DNA of 19,866 bases from Dimargaris cristalligena. Lineage: Eukaryota > Kickxellomycota > Dimargaritomycetes > Dimargaritales > Dimargaritaceae. Where the stretch lies: assembly GCA_027576995.1 (NCBI GenBank), contig JANBQC010000530.1, forward strand, positions 1-19,866, in the 5' to 3' direction. A model generated the notes under the pieces. It saw only the letters and a list, made by a program, of their open reading frames with translations. It was not told the DNA's origin and did not search any database. Below are positions 10,121-19,587 of this stretch, in pieces. The position numbers were made by a program, and so were the translations under genes. Position 1 is the first letter of the stretch, and each line of letters starts with the position of its first letter.

Positions 10121-10882
10121 CTACCGGTCCTTTACCTCCTCGGCCCAGTCTAGCACCACCTGAGGATCCTCATTTTTTACTGAAAGCCGTTGGAACCGAA
10201 TCTCATTGGGTATATGGTCAAACTTAAAGTCCTGCCCTTCGAACCCCAAATACTCGGCCGCCCCACTCGACGCGTCGGCATCCCCCTCGGACTCGTGCGA
10301 TTCCAAAGCAGCACTACGAGTCGTACGCAGCCGATTCATTTCGGTTTCGAGCATTTTTTTTACCGTAGCAACGGGTGCCGCCGTGAACAGGTCCACCTTG
10401 TTACAGAGTACGAGAATGGGGGGAGGGCTCCGGGCTGCCCCGATGGCCGGGTGAACGAGCACGTCATAGAGGGCCATGGCAACATCCCGTACATTGCGGG
10501 CCAACTGTGCACTATCCAGAACGAACACTAGCCCTCGGGCCGAAGCCAATTGATCCTGATACTGGGGTCGGAGTCGGAAGTGGCCCGGAATGTCAACGAA
10601 ACGGACCGCGTTGGTTCCGGTATGGGCATTATCTGTAGAGCTACTCCGTGGTGAGGCGAACTGGTTGGATTCCATGGAGGTGTGGGTGGGCAGGATTCGA
10701 CCAAACTCCAGCTTGGTCAACAGGGCGGTCTTGCCGGCGTCTGAAATCCCCAGGATGAGAAAATCATTGCCTGATGAACGGGTCGAGATCCGCTGGCGGA
10801 GGACGAGGAATGCAATCGAAGCCACCAAGATGAGTAAGGCCAGAATAAGGCTATAGCCGCTGGGCAGAGAGGACCACTCCAT
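10121..10882 (-). CDS. SRPRB: Signal recognition particle receptor subunit beta (SR-beta)
   Basis: ER membrane GTPase that anchors the SRP receptor alpha subunit and helps hand ribosome-nascent-chain complexes to the translocon. 253 residues, single exon. One N-terminal transmembrane segment (about residues 11-28, LILALLILVASIAFLVL) is followed by a basic RQRISTR stretch, then an Arf/Sar-like GTPase fold: G1 GISDAGKT (45-52), G3 DIPGH (97-101), G4 NKVD (161-164) and a G5-like LSVK (233-236). This N-anchored architecture and DIPGH in place of Ras-type DxxGQ are characteristic of SR-beta (yeast Srp102), and the size is typical. A Ser/Glu/Asp-rich insertion (about 191-209) lies between G4 and G5. 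The ATG at 10882 is just ahead of the membrane segment and leaves nothing missing. Confidence 0.93.
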   Translation of the reverse strand: MEWSSLPSGYSLILALLILVASIAFLVLRQRISTRSSGNDFLILGISDAGKTALLTKLEFGRILPTHTSMESNQFASPRSSSTDNAHTGTNAVRFVDIPGHFRLRPQYQDQLASARGLVFVLDSAQLARNVRDVAMALYDVLVHPAIGAARSPPPILVLCNKVDLFTAAPVATVKKMLETEMNRLRTTRSAALESHESEGDADASSGAAEYLGFEGQDFKFDHIPNEIRFQRLSVKNEDPQVVLDWAEEVKDR

Positions 10883-11149
10883 GTTGGTAGATGGCGTTGA
10901 AAAGAACTAATTACACTAATGAAGAACGTTTAGGAAAAGAGACGGGGTGAACCCAGGTGGAATTACAGGTTAGGCACAATAGGGAGAGAATGTGGGTGTA
11001 TGGTGGAAGTTTAGCTGAGGGGTTCCCCATCAATTTTCTCCATACTATGGAGGCCACACAGTGGAAGTGAGAGTATCGACGCATCCTAGAAATGCGAGAG
11101 TTCAAAATAGCCAAGTATGGCGGTCATGTAGGGCAGACCTCCATCAATG

Positions 11150-11294
11150 ATATGGGAGAAGTTCATTCAGGCTGTATCATGAAAAATCCATTGGATGAGG
11201 CCAATATTACTAGTTAAAAGGTATTCTCACATATTCGTTCATACACGTATTATGTAAAACCTTATACAGCTGGTTTGAATTTCATCCGTATGAA
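11150..11294 (+). repeat. Dispersed direct repeat, copy 1
   Basis: About 145 bp matching 12209-12354 in the same orientation at roughly 80-85% by eye. Shared blocks include AGTTCATTCAGGCTGTAT, GAAAAATCCATT and GGCCAATATTACT. No coding sequence, target-site duplication or terminal repeat was recognised. Confidence 0.8.
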
Positions 11295-12208
11295 CTAAAT
11301 CAACTATACTCACAACAAGAGCTTTCGGGTCCGTCAGTACAACCTATTCAACTTAATAGTTAAAGGTATTGCTATTTAATACAGAAATATGGTGCCGGAC
11401 AGTTTGGGTTCACCAGCTCTAAGGAAACCCCCTTAAATAGCTTAGCGCACCTAAGCCGAATTTCAATATCGCATTTTTTCGACCCATCAATGGGGCAAAA
11501 CCTCACAAAGCGGCTAATGCGTAAAAGGCAGAAATTCCCAATGTTCAGGTACACTATTGAGGCTTTCCAGGAATTGAGTCCGAACCGAGTACCGTGGGCC
11601 ATTTTGTTTGGCGAGTCACAGGTGGGTTCACGAAATAATACTGCCGGTATTGGAAGTAACTATATATCTCCATACGGTCGAGATCCGTCATTTTTACAGC
11701 TTAGTTATCGTGGCACATTATGTGGAGTTGGTATTCACATCCAAATGGCGGGCTTAATACCGCACCTGGATGCTACGCTGCTTTCTACCATCAGCACATA
11801 GCCCAACGCTTTAAACGGACCATAGCACCTATAAATAACACATTGGTCAGTCTTGTCTAACCTATATTATACCGTATAGTACACTACTAAGCCGAGTAGC
11901 CACTCCACCTCTGTTTCAGGAGACCGCCATCTACGTCGTTATTAAATACTAGGCCCATTAAACTGCCTTGTGATCAGTAGTTGGTTGCAATATCAATGTC
12001 TACGCCGAGACCAGGGGTGGCAGCAATCTCTAAGAGAAGTGAATGAGTCCTTATTAATAACTCCAGACTCACCACTGCAACCCCGACATGAATATTAGCC
12101 TTATGCCTGGTATTGTTAATAGGATTTATAACACGCGACTCGTTAGTTCGATTGGCACTATCGCCGCCTGATTTTGGGCGGCTTAATTTACTAGACTAGC
12201 TATTGTCC

Positions 12209-12354
12209 ATATGGGAGTAGTTCATTCAGGCTGTATAACGAAAAATCCATTAGATGGGGCCAATATTACTGGTTAAAAGCTACTCACCCACATACTCTCC
12301 CATACACAAATCATGTAAAACTTTATACAGTTGGCTTGAATTTCACCCATGTAA
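12209..12354 (+). repeat. Dispersed direct repeat, copy 2
   Basis: Partner of 11150-11294. Similarity is best over the first 80 bases, declines through a middle section, then recovers around TGTAAAAC, TTATACAG and TTGAATTTCA. A GC-rich hairpin (12163-12182) lies just upstream of this copy only. Confidence 0.8.
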
Positions 12355-14926
12355 CGACATTATTGGTCCTGTTGTAATTTACCAAACCGGGAGGACGGTA
12401 GCGCACTTGTTCAACCATCTAATGCCAGCCCATTTCCATTATACACCGACCTCTCTACCTAACCATGGGTAGCCTTATTCGCACATTAAAGCGGGAATTG
12501 GTTGAGCCATATACGGCCATACGAAGGGTCTTAAAAGTGGGTAGATTATCTACTTACCCGAGGTATTTATGCGGCAACACCCCAGTAGTATGTAAGGTTT
12601 GAATCGGTCAACCAAGCTGTCCCGAAGGATTTGAGGCTCGGTATGCCATTTTTAGCTGCTTCCACCTATGTATCGGCATTTCCCTGCGGATAGGCGAATA
12701 ATTCACACCCGGCCACTCTCCAGGTCGCTTATGTCAACGGGGAGAGGGGGAGGTAAGATCAGTGCCCTACTCCCGACCGTGTCGCATCTATCAAACTTGA
12801 ATTATAGGGAACGTGGGAGTTGCGAAGGGAGATGCGAATGCGTAAACGGGTGAACTTTCTCCCCAATCGAGTGACAACCGGCCGACCCATGCGGCCTGTT
12901 TAAGCAGAGTGTATTTTTTTTACTAAAGTAACATATCAATACATTGTGTCCGGTATGGAATGTTCTCCAACGACCATTCGGGGGACCAAGTACATTTCCG
13001 AGTGGAAGGCACGAGAGGGGCTGGCTCTTGGAGCCGTAAGTTCCCCCGTTTCCTGCGTCTCTATTGGTAACTCAACCCCCGTCGACTTTTCCGGACCGTA
13101 AGACCATGGGTGCAGACATGCAGAGAAAAACCAAGGGAAGTGTCTAGAGGCACTATTTTTCACAAATTAAAACCATGAGTCTCGTTTCAGATCGATTCAT
13201 TGGTACAGACAGAACTTCCCGGATTCCCAGCCGCCGCATACTCTTTGGTTGGCCTGGAATTGTGAATTCACTACGAATAATTTGCTTTGCGAATACACAA
13301 GAGAAATGCGGAATATCTGTTAATAGAGTGCGGTACTTGCTACACTTTCACCGGAAACTTTTTTCTCATGCGAACAGGGGAGAGGACTGTCCCTATTTAT
13401 GGGGCTCTTGATTTGTAGATAATAGTACCACAAGGTCCTGCCTTTTTAATCTAAATTATTACATTTCACATTGGGGTTCCTACATATCCAAGTGAGTATG
13501 GCCATTCCCTGTCACTAACTTGGAATGGAAAGTTCGATGGTTTTGACACGGGATACCAGTTATTTTTTGTGAAGTTGGCTTCCCTCCGTTATCATCGCTA
13601 TAGAAGGCTGGCCGGGATTTCCGATATATTAAATGGCAAATGGGCGATTCCATGAGTAGTGTACATTCTCACCAGTGCGAGAAAGCAAACCAACCCCATC
13701 TATTATGAGACTTCCCATTTCCCGGGTCTATTATTCAAAGATTTCGGTCAAAAGATATCAGTGCCGCTGTACGGCAAAAAAAAACTAGTTTGAAGGGCCA
13801 AGTTTTACGGGTGGAAAAGTAACACCCCGCCTGTTATATCTTTGGTATTTTATTTGATGCCACGTAGAGCTATGTCGAATTTCGTCCTAATGAAACTCAT
13901 TCCATTTTAATACACTATTAATACCCTGTCGTGTATACCAAGCGCTAGAGAGCCGTAAAGGCCCTCATTGTCCACAGCCCGATTGAATTGCTGAACGGCT
14001 TCATCCGTAAATAACGGCGCTCGATAACAAATTGGGGCAATTATGTTTTTTACGCCATGCCCCTTGAGAAACCATGCTTGTTGACTTGAATGGTCCCGTT
14101 AGTAATGTGATTATTTGGTACATACCGTAGCAGCGATCCTAGTCTCCTGTTGACCCGCTGCAGGGTTTTGACCAGCGGTCCAATCGGTTGCAGTGTTGGC
14201 GGATGGCTGTGCGCTCAATTCGGCTACACCAATGCAGGACCAGCGCCACTTCATAGATTCAGTATTCCAACCGCGATCCAAACACATAACGCGAATACTC
14301 ACCATGGCTTGGTTTGCCATCTCGACCCCCCTCCTCTCTCCCCCTATCCCTATTTTTATTTCACTTCTTTTTTAGACAGGACGATAGTCTCACTTTGGAT
14401 TAAAATAGTGGTAGCCCCCAAAAAACACATAAATCGTGGTGGACAGAGTAGGTCTTTCTCTGGGCCTTGGGATATTTTAAATCCCGACGACCTTCTGGTG
14501 TTAGTGATTGGTGATCGGAGTATGCCTGTTCAACCTCGTATACAGGTGTGTAACGATTGTTGGCTGTAAGTGGCTAGTCAATAAAAATACTTTCGCAAAC
14601 TCTTTCATTGCTCTCTTCGTTGCCAACTTGGTTGTACGGCTTATAGCAATTATTATGAAGGAGAGAGCTCACCGATACCATCCTTTTAATATAAATATCT
14701 TGACAATCCCCGCTTCAATTTTTCCATCAAATCACTTCTCTATCTCTTTGGACTGGCCGTTCTTCAAGGTCTATATATTTTATCCAGGTTGTTTTTATCG
14801 TACTAGCGTTTATTCCACACTTTACCGCTCTATTAGACCACTATTTTCTGACACACTTGTGTATTTTTGGTTTTTCTGATTGTAGTTCCGCCGCCTTCTT
14901 AAGCCAGCTCACGAATTACCCCGAAG

Positions 14927-17008
14927 ATGCAGGTCAAGATCACTCTCTCACTCCTTGCCCTAGCGGCTTTAGCAGTAAATGCTACCCCGGGATCCTATGG
15001 AGGATACCAGTATGCCCAACAGCAACCATATGGACAATATCAATCTGTCCAACCGCACTAGTATGAAGAATACGATACCATGCAGTACCCTGCCGGCATC
15101 ATTGACGACTACATGGGCGACAACTATGGTAATGGCTTTGGGCCTTCCGGCTACGAATCCTCGGGTCAGGTTTACGGACAGAATAACCAGTGATAGTATA
15201 ACCAAGATCTGACCAATTACAATTACCAGTATGAACAAGGCTAAGCCTACCACCCTGCTCAGCGCTTGGCCTACGACCCTCGCGCTCGTTCGGGAGGTTA
15301 TATGGTGGCACAGCCTTTGGCATACCACCACCAACCCATCCCCCACAATCAGCCCGGGGCGTACTTGAACCAACCTTTGTACCGTTCACGCCAAAACCAC
15401 CCAAATATATCCCAGCAGAGCTACCAATCTAGACTGGATTTCGATTACCAACAACCGTTTGGAGGTACTCAACCGAACGCGGGTGCCCAGCCGATAGGCC
15501 CTAATTATGGGTACAATCAGCCGCCGACAATCTCGGAAAATCCACCAAATGCCCAGTCGGACCAACCGACGGGACCACCCCAGATTCCCGTCCCCGAACA
15601 CCACTACAAGGGTACCCTGTCAGAGCAGGCTTGGGTGTCAAATGAAGAGAAGAACAAGCAGTACCAGTCGTATGAGAATTTCCAGCAGCCTACTAGTGCC
15701 CACCAACCTCCACAATATTATGGGGAGAAGTACACATTCATGCCAGCCCAAGGGGAACGGCATGACGCTCCAACTCAAGCGGGCGAGGCCAGCAATTATT
15801 ACAGCGGTATGGACTTTGGGCCGACAAATGAATTCGCCAACCAGGGCGAGTCACAGAAAATTTGGGACCCCGAGAATCAAACGATAAATCAGCAACCGCT
15901 GGGTCAGACTTACCAGTTGTCTACTGGCGCCTACCCACCTCAACAGCATAATGGGCAGCCTGGGGGCGAGTACACGGCCGTAGAAGCCCAAGGCGGACCG
16001 AAAGATGCTTCCACTCAAACCGATGAGTTTGCCTATAATGACCAAAATGAGTTCAATCTGCCATTGAATGAATCCACCAACCAGGATCAAGGGCTAGCCG
16101 TGGTGCAGGGTCTTTTACAGAACAGATTAGACAAAAAATATTCTGAGAGCGAACTTGATCCCTATAGTTTCTCTCATTTTGGCCCCAACGAGGCGTACCC
16201 ACCCAAGTCCGTAAGTGAGGTGCCGCCCCCATTTGTTGTGCCTGAGGAGCCGGTGTCATCGATGGATACCATGTCTGAGAGCAAGGTACCCGGTGTGGTA
16301 CTAGATAAATGGGAGTATCCTCTGCCTAACCCACTAGCCCACCAACCGATGCAGGCCGAGTCGTTCAGTCAGGCCAATATTACGGGTAACTATAGCCCTA
16401 CCCTAAGCACCAGCGGATCTGACACCGAATACGTGTCCCCACACCTAGACAACGATGCAGTAGTGGAGAATAATGAACCTTACACTGCTCAGACACCGAA
16501 TACTTCATCCGATATCAATTCGGAAGCCCCCCCTTCCAACCTGATATTGGAATATTTGAACGCAGATATCAGCGGCACTTCCCAGCATAGTAGTCAAAGT
16601 CATGGTCCCGAGCCACAGAAAACTAGGAACTTATTGAACGAACATCAGTCCTATAAGCCGGAGTTTGAAGACCCGGTAGATGCTCAGTCTGCTCAGGAGC
16701 CTTCTAGCCTCTCTCCCGTCATGAATACCGAAGCGAAGATGCTCGTCAATCAGAACAAAGGCGACCATGTTAAACCCGTGGAAGACATCACTAAGTACGA
16801 TTATGTCCCCGAGCGTAAACCTTCGAATACCAGCCTTTGGGGCCATCGTCTACCGGGACTTTCAAGTCGCTGGAGTCAACGAACCCCCCCTACAGATTCG
16901 AAAGCCCAGACCACCGCTGCACTGGATACTACCTCTGCGGCTACTGCCGCCCCGGCCCAGCCCCAAGGTTCGTCCTGGTGGGCCCCCTATTACAGTGCTA
17001 AAAACTAA
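14927..17008 (+). CDS. Secreted Gln/Tyr/Pro-rich protein of unknown function, N-terminal part crossed by four stops
   Basis: Reading from the ATG at 14927 gives a clear signal peptide (MQVKITLSLLALAALAVNA, cleavage likely after Ala19), then a low-complexity Tyr/Gln/Gly/Asn-rich chain to the stop at 17006-17008, 693 codons in one frame. Stops interrupt the frame at 15059 (TAG), 15191 (TGA), 15194 (TAG) and 15242 (TAA); the next 588 codons are open. Composition on both sides of the stops is the same, so this is one ancestral coding sequence. Possible explanations: a 288-bp in-frame intron (14975-15262), a decaying N-terminus with a later start (ATG at 15302, without a signal peptide), readthrough, or sequence error. 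No known domain is recognised. The chain looks disordered, contains a diverged internal duplication (about 15719-15856 and 15958-16092) and ends with SSWWAPYYSAKN. AATAAA at 17028-17033 may serve as polyadenylation signal. A cell-surface or extracellular role is inference from the signal peptide only. Confidence 0.7.
14975..15262 (+). other. Candidate in-frame intron (exitron-like) removing all four stops
   Basis: A donor-like GTAAAT follows the codon for Ala16 (GCA at 14972-14974), and an acceptor-like CCACCCTGCTCAG with a pyrimidine tract ends at 15262. Length is 288 bases, divisible by three, in phase 0. Splicing joins the signal peptide core LLALAALA to RLAYDPRARSGG without a frame change. 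The segment itself reads as Y/Q/G-rich protein apart from its stops. This is inference; other donors upstream of 15059 are possible. Confidence 0.4.
15719..16092 (+). repeat. Diverged internal duplication in the secreted protein
   Basis: Unit 1 (about 15719-15856) reads YGEKYT..AQGERHDAPTQAGEA..TNEFANQGES. Unit 2 (about 15958-16092) reads GGEYT..AQGGPKDASTQTDEF..QNEFNLPLNES. Shared positions include YT, AQG, DA.TQ and NEF, at matching spacing of roughly 42 residues. Confidence 0.5.
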
Positions 17009-17396
17009 TTGGGATTCACCTCGTCCAAATAAATCAACATACTGGGCTGTGGACTCCTCAGCGACCACATATCTAGTCGATTAGTAGCATGTAATTGAGT
17101 TCCACTCTCCATTCTATTATTCCTAAATATTGCGACAATTTCACCCTATTTTCTTATATAGAATTCTTCAATCACCTCGTTTTTCTAAATTTTTTGTTTA
17201 TTACCCCTACCAATTATCGACTCAAATTATAACAGTCAAAAAGAAACCTCTAAGTAGAATAAATATATGTTTTTATAAGTAGCAACAGGTCAGACTTATC
17301 CCAGTCTCTATAATTAACAGAATTCCAATCGAGCACACAATTCCAATTTATTTCAAAGGTTCAACCTGTGACCTACATAGGTGGTAATTCTTACCG
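17009..17396. other. 3' flank of the secreted-protein gene
   Basis: AT-rich and non-coding, with AATAAA at 17028-17033 and ordinary CpG dinucleotides scattered through it. The last CpG before the depleted block is at 17395-17396. Confidence 0.5.
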
Positions 17397-17848
17397 ACTT
17401 GCAGGCAGTTTATCTGGCTGAAAGGATTATAAAATAACTAATATAGAAAATTGTATGCATAAACTTTGGCAGGGTACTGGCCTCATGCTGTTGGACTAGG
17501 AAAAAGGGGTGGTGAGTGCCATCTCCCTTTCATCACAGCATTATGTCATTGTGGTTGGCTCCCTTTATGCAGAGGACATGTCATATATCAGACCAGGTGG
17601 GCCAGTTCTGGTGGTGGATGCAATTGTTGTTAAATTAATGGCAGGAATGGGCAGACAGAGAAAACATGTTTTAGGGAAAATATAAAAAACCCAGTAATAT
17701 TGTGTCAGCCAGGTTTACCACTCTTAGTCCATCAAGAGTCTTGGGAATAGGCTTCTAATGGTAGGTAGGGCTTAGGCTCAGCCAAGCAGGCTACTAATAT
17801 TAGGGTGGGTGTAGTACTAACCAATAAAGAATAAGTGTAGGCAAATGC

Positions 17849-18120
17849 AAGGGATGTGCAGTAGGCACATTTACTAGTTAGTATGAGGGGGTAATGGTAT
17901 ATAGAGTTTATTGGGGTAAACTAGGGGTAATAATAAGCTAAAGAATCAAACCAGTCCCAGTGGGGCTGGTTATATATATGTAGGGACAACTCCAGTGGGA
18001 GATCCTAAGGGGAATGCTACTAAGATTAGGTATAGGTAGATAAAGAATTAGACTGGATGGCTTTGTATCTGGAAGACTCTTATGGGAACCAGAAGAGTCA
18101 TTTGGATTAGCTGGTTAAGT
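17849..18120 (+). repeat. Left arm (core) of a large inverted repeat
   Basis: Matches the reverse complement of 18841-19115. Shared blocks read in the same order, such as AAGGGAT.TG.AGTAGG, TTACTAGTTA, TATAGAGTT.ATTGGG, ACTAGGGGTAA, GTTATATATATG and ATATAGG-like runs. Mismatches are largely transitions. The pairing sum (left plus right coordinate) stays near 36961-36964 at both ends, so the match is collinear. Weaker similarity seems to extend outward to about 17690 and inward to about 18180. Confidence 0.65.
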
Positions 18121-18410
18121 GTTTTGTGTGAAGCATTGGGGCTGGAAGGAGAAGAGTTATATAATAGATGATGATCCCATAGTACTGGGGGTGACTATGG
18201 GGGGGGGTTAATATGGTGCTATAAGGCCTAATAAGGATAGATAATTGTTAAGTCCAGATTAAGTCAGATTAAGAGGGCCGACAGCTGATGATAATAACTG
18301 TGATAGTTATAGGTTATAAAAACCTGCAATAGGGAAAAAACTGATCTAATGGCTAAACTATAGTTATGAATATACTAAATGGAAGTAAAATAATTTAAAA
18401 TTGGAAGGTT

Positions 18411-18427
18411 GGAAGACACAGTCTTCC
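18411..18427. repeat. Short perfect hairpin near the centre of the inverted repeat
   Basis: GGAAGAC (18411-18417), loop ACA, GTCTTCC (18421-18427): seven base pairs with a three-base loop, about 60 bases from the symmetry centre of the larger inverted repeat. Confidence 0.6.
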
Positions 18428-18840
18428 CAGTCCTCCTTCATATCAGATAGTGATATAACTAATAAAAAGAATTCATATTACATAATTATATGGCATAATT
18501 CCAAGAAGGAATCCACCGGAGGCTGGTTATTCCTAAGCCCCACTTATAAATGGATCTTTAAATAATAAAAATAATAATATGAAGGGGCCAATCATTATGG
18601 GTTAAAATCACCATTAATTTAGACAGCCTATAACTTTATCAATAATATGTGGAAATATAAATAGAAGTATAAATTGGAGAGCTGAAGAAAAGGAGAATCA
18701 GCTTACATAAAGAAGTTGGATAACACTTTTGGCCCCCGGCTATTCCTATAGAATCAACTCAGTAATTGTCCAGGGGCTTTGAATCTGTCTAAAGTATAAC
18801 TACTTCTTGGATTGGTAACTGGTATCAGTGCTTAGGCAGC

Positions 18841-19115
18841 CTTTATCTAGCTACCCATGGCAGCACACCAGTTACCATCAGAGACTTCTGGATATTAGTG
18901 GTCATCTGGTCAGCCTATTTACCTATATCCTAGTTATAGTAGTATCCCCTCTTGGGACCTCCCTCTGGAGTCATTCCCATATATATATAACTGGGCCCTA
19001 TTAAGACTAGTTATACTCCTTAGTTTATTCTTACCCCTAGTATACTCCCAATGAACTCTATATATGATCACTCCCCCCTATATTAACTAGTAAGTGTACC
19101 TACTCCATATCCCTT
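18841..19115 (-). repeat. Right arm (core) of a large inverted repeat
   Basis: Reverse-complement partner of 17849-18120. Weaker similarity seems to continue outward to about 19340 and inward to about 18770. The centre of symmetry is near 18480. Confidence 0.65.
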
Positions 19116-19356
19116 ATATATATTAGAAATGCATCTCCCCCTAAGTACCATTTACTGTATCAGACTATTGGAGTAATCCTATTAGTTCAAATTATCTCCA
19201 ATAAATACTATTGTGATGAGCTTAATTCTCATCTTGTGGTTATTTCCTACTTCTATCTATTTTTAATATAAGCTTTATTATCAATCTCAGATTATCATCT
19301 AAGAGAGAACTTATGGCTATTCCAGTAATATATACCTACTACTTAGCCTTTATTAG

Positions 19357-19587
19357 TCAATACCATGTCCTGTGTGTTGCCAACAATTTGAGGGCCTCCA
19401 CTGGTTTGCCTTTGGGAGAGTCGGTAGGAGGGGGAACCTCCAGTTTCTTTCCACTAAATGGCTCACCATATTTCGTCATATAATGTGGAGTGTTGAACTT
19501 TGCTGGGTTTGAGGGGGTTGAGACCAAGGTGGCCTTGGGGAAGTTGCCGCTGAGTTCCTGGTCATCTATTGCATCATATGTCGTCAT
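19357..19587 (-). CDS. Small hypothetical protein, possibly a first exon
   Basis: 76 codons from ATG at 19587 to TGA, starting MTTYDAIDDQELSGNFPKAT and ending LATHRTWY. It is polar, with a Pro/Lys-rich part (LEVPPPTDSPKGKP), and is more GC-rich than the sequence on either side. It has no signal peptide, membrane segment or domain I recognise. CpG dinucleotides are present in its first two thirds and vanish exactly where the depleted block begins. A GTGAGC donor-like site (about 19463) could make it a spliced first exon; it could also be the only surviving coding piece of the neighbouring repeat element. Function unknown. Confidence 0.33.
   Translation of the reverse strand: MTTYDAIDDQELSGNFPKATLVSTPSNPAKFNTPHYMTKYGEPFSGKKLEVPPPTDSPKGKPVEALKLLATHRTWY

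Larger units (their letters stand above)
10883..14926. other. Long stretch without a recognisable gene
   Basis: About 4 kb of moderately AT-rich sequence with ordinary CpG content. Open frames of 60-140 codons (for example 11490-11801, 14150-14569, 14508-14879) show no motif, no protein-like codon pattern and no homology I recognise. Its only clear structure is the repeat pair at 11150 and 12209. The last 250 bases are T-rich. They include a TATATATTTTAT stretch near 14771 and an acceptor-like CTGATTGTAG ending at 14884 just before the gene at 14927; a GTAAGT donor-like site lies at about 14566. A 5' leader intron is possible but unproven. Confidence 0.4.
17397..19421. other. CpG-depleted block, probably an old silenced repeat element
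   Basis: Across about 2025 bases only three CpG dinucleotides were found on reading every line (18279, 18517, 18737), although C and G are common. Two stretches, 17397-18278 and 18739-19421, have none. Both flanks have normal CpG content, so the edges are sharp. No intact frame exists inside the block (the 19357-19587 ORF only overlaps its right edge), and no reverse transcriptase or transposase motif was recognised. Most of the block is organised as a large inverted repeat. Confidence 0.7.

Noticed and set aside
14508..14879. 123-codon hydrophobic frame that looks like a membrane protein
   Set aside because: T-rich DNA encodes Phe/Leu/Ile by default. It sits in the likely promoter or leader of the 14927 gene and shows no coding pattern.
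14927..17008. Reassigned stop codons (TAG/TAA read as Gln) to explain the stops
   Set aside because: The 588 codons after the stops use CAG and CAA only with no internal TAG or TAA, and RPB1 ends at TAA exactly where expected, so a changed nuclear code is not supported.
17397..19421. Mitochondrial or viral insertion as the source of the CpG-poor block
   Set aside because: No gene or reading frame of either kind is visible, and the inverted-repeat structure with transition differences is better explained by an aged repeat.
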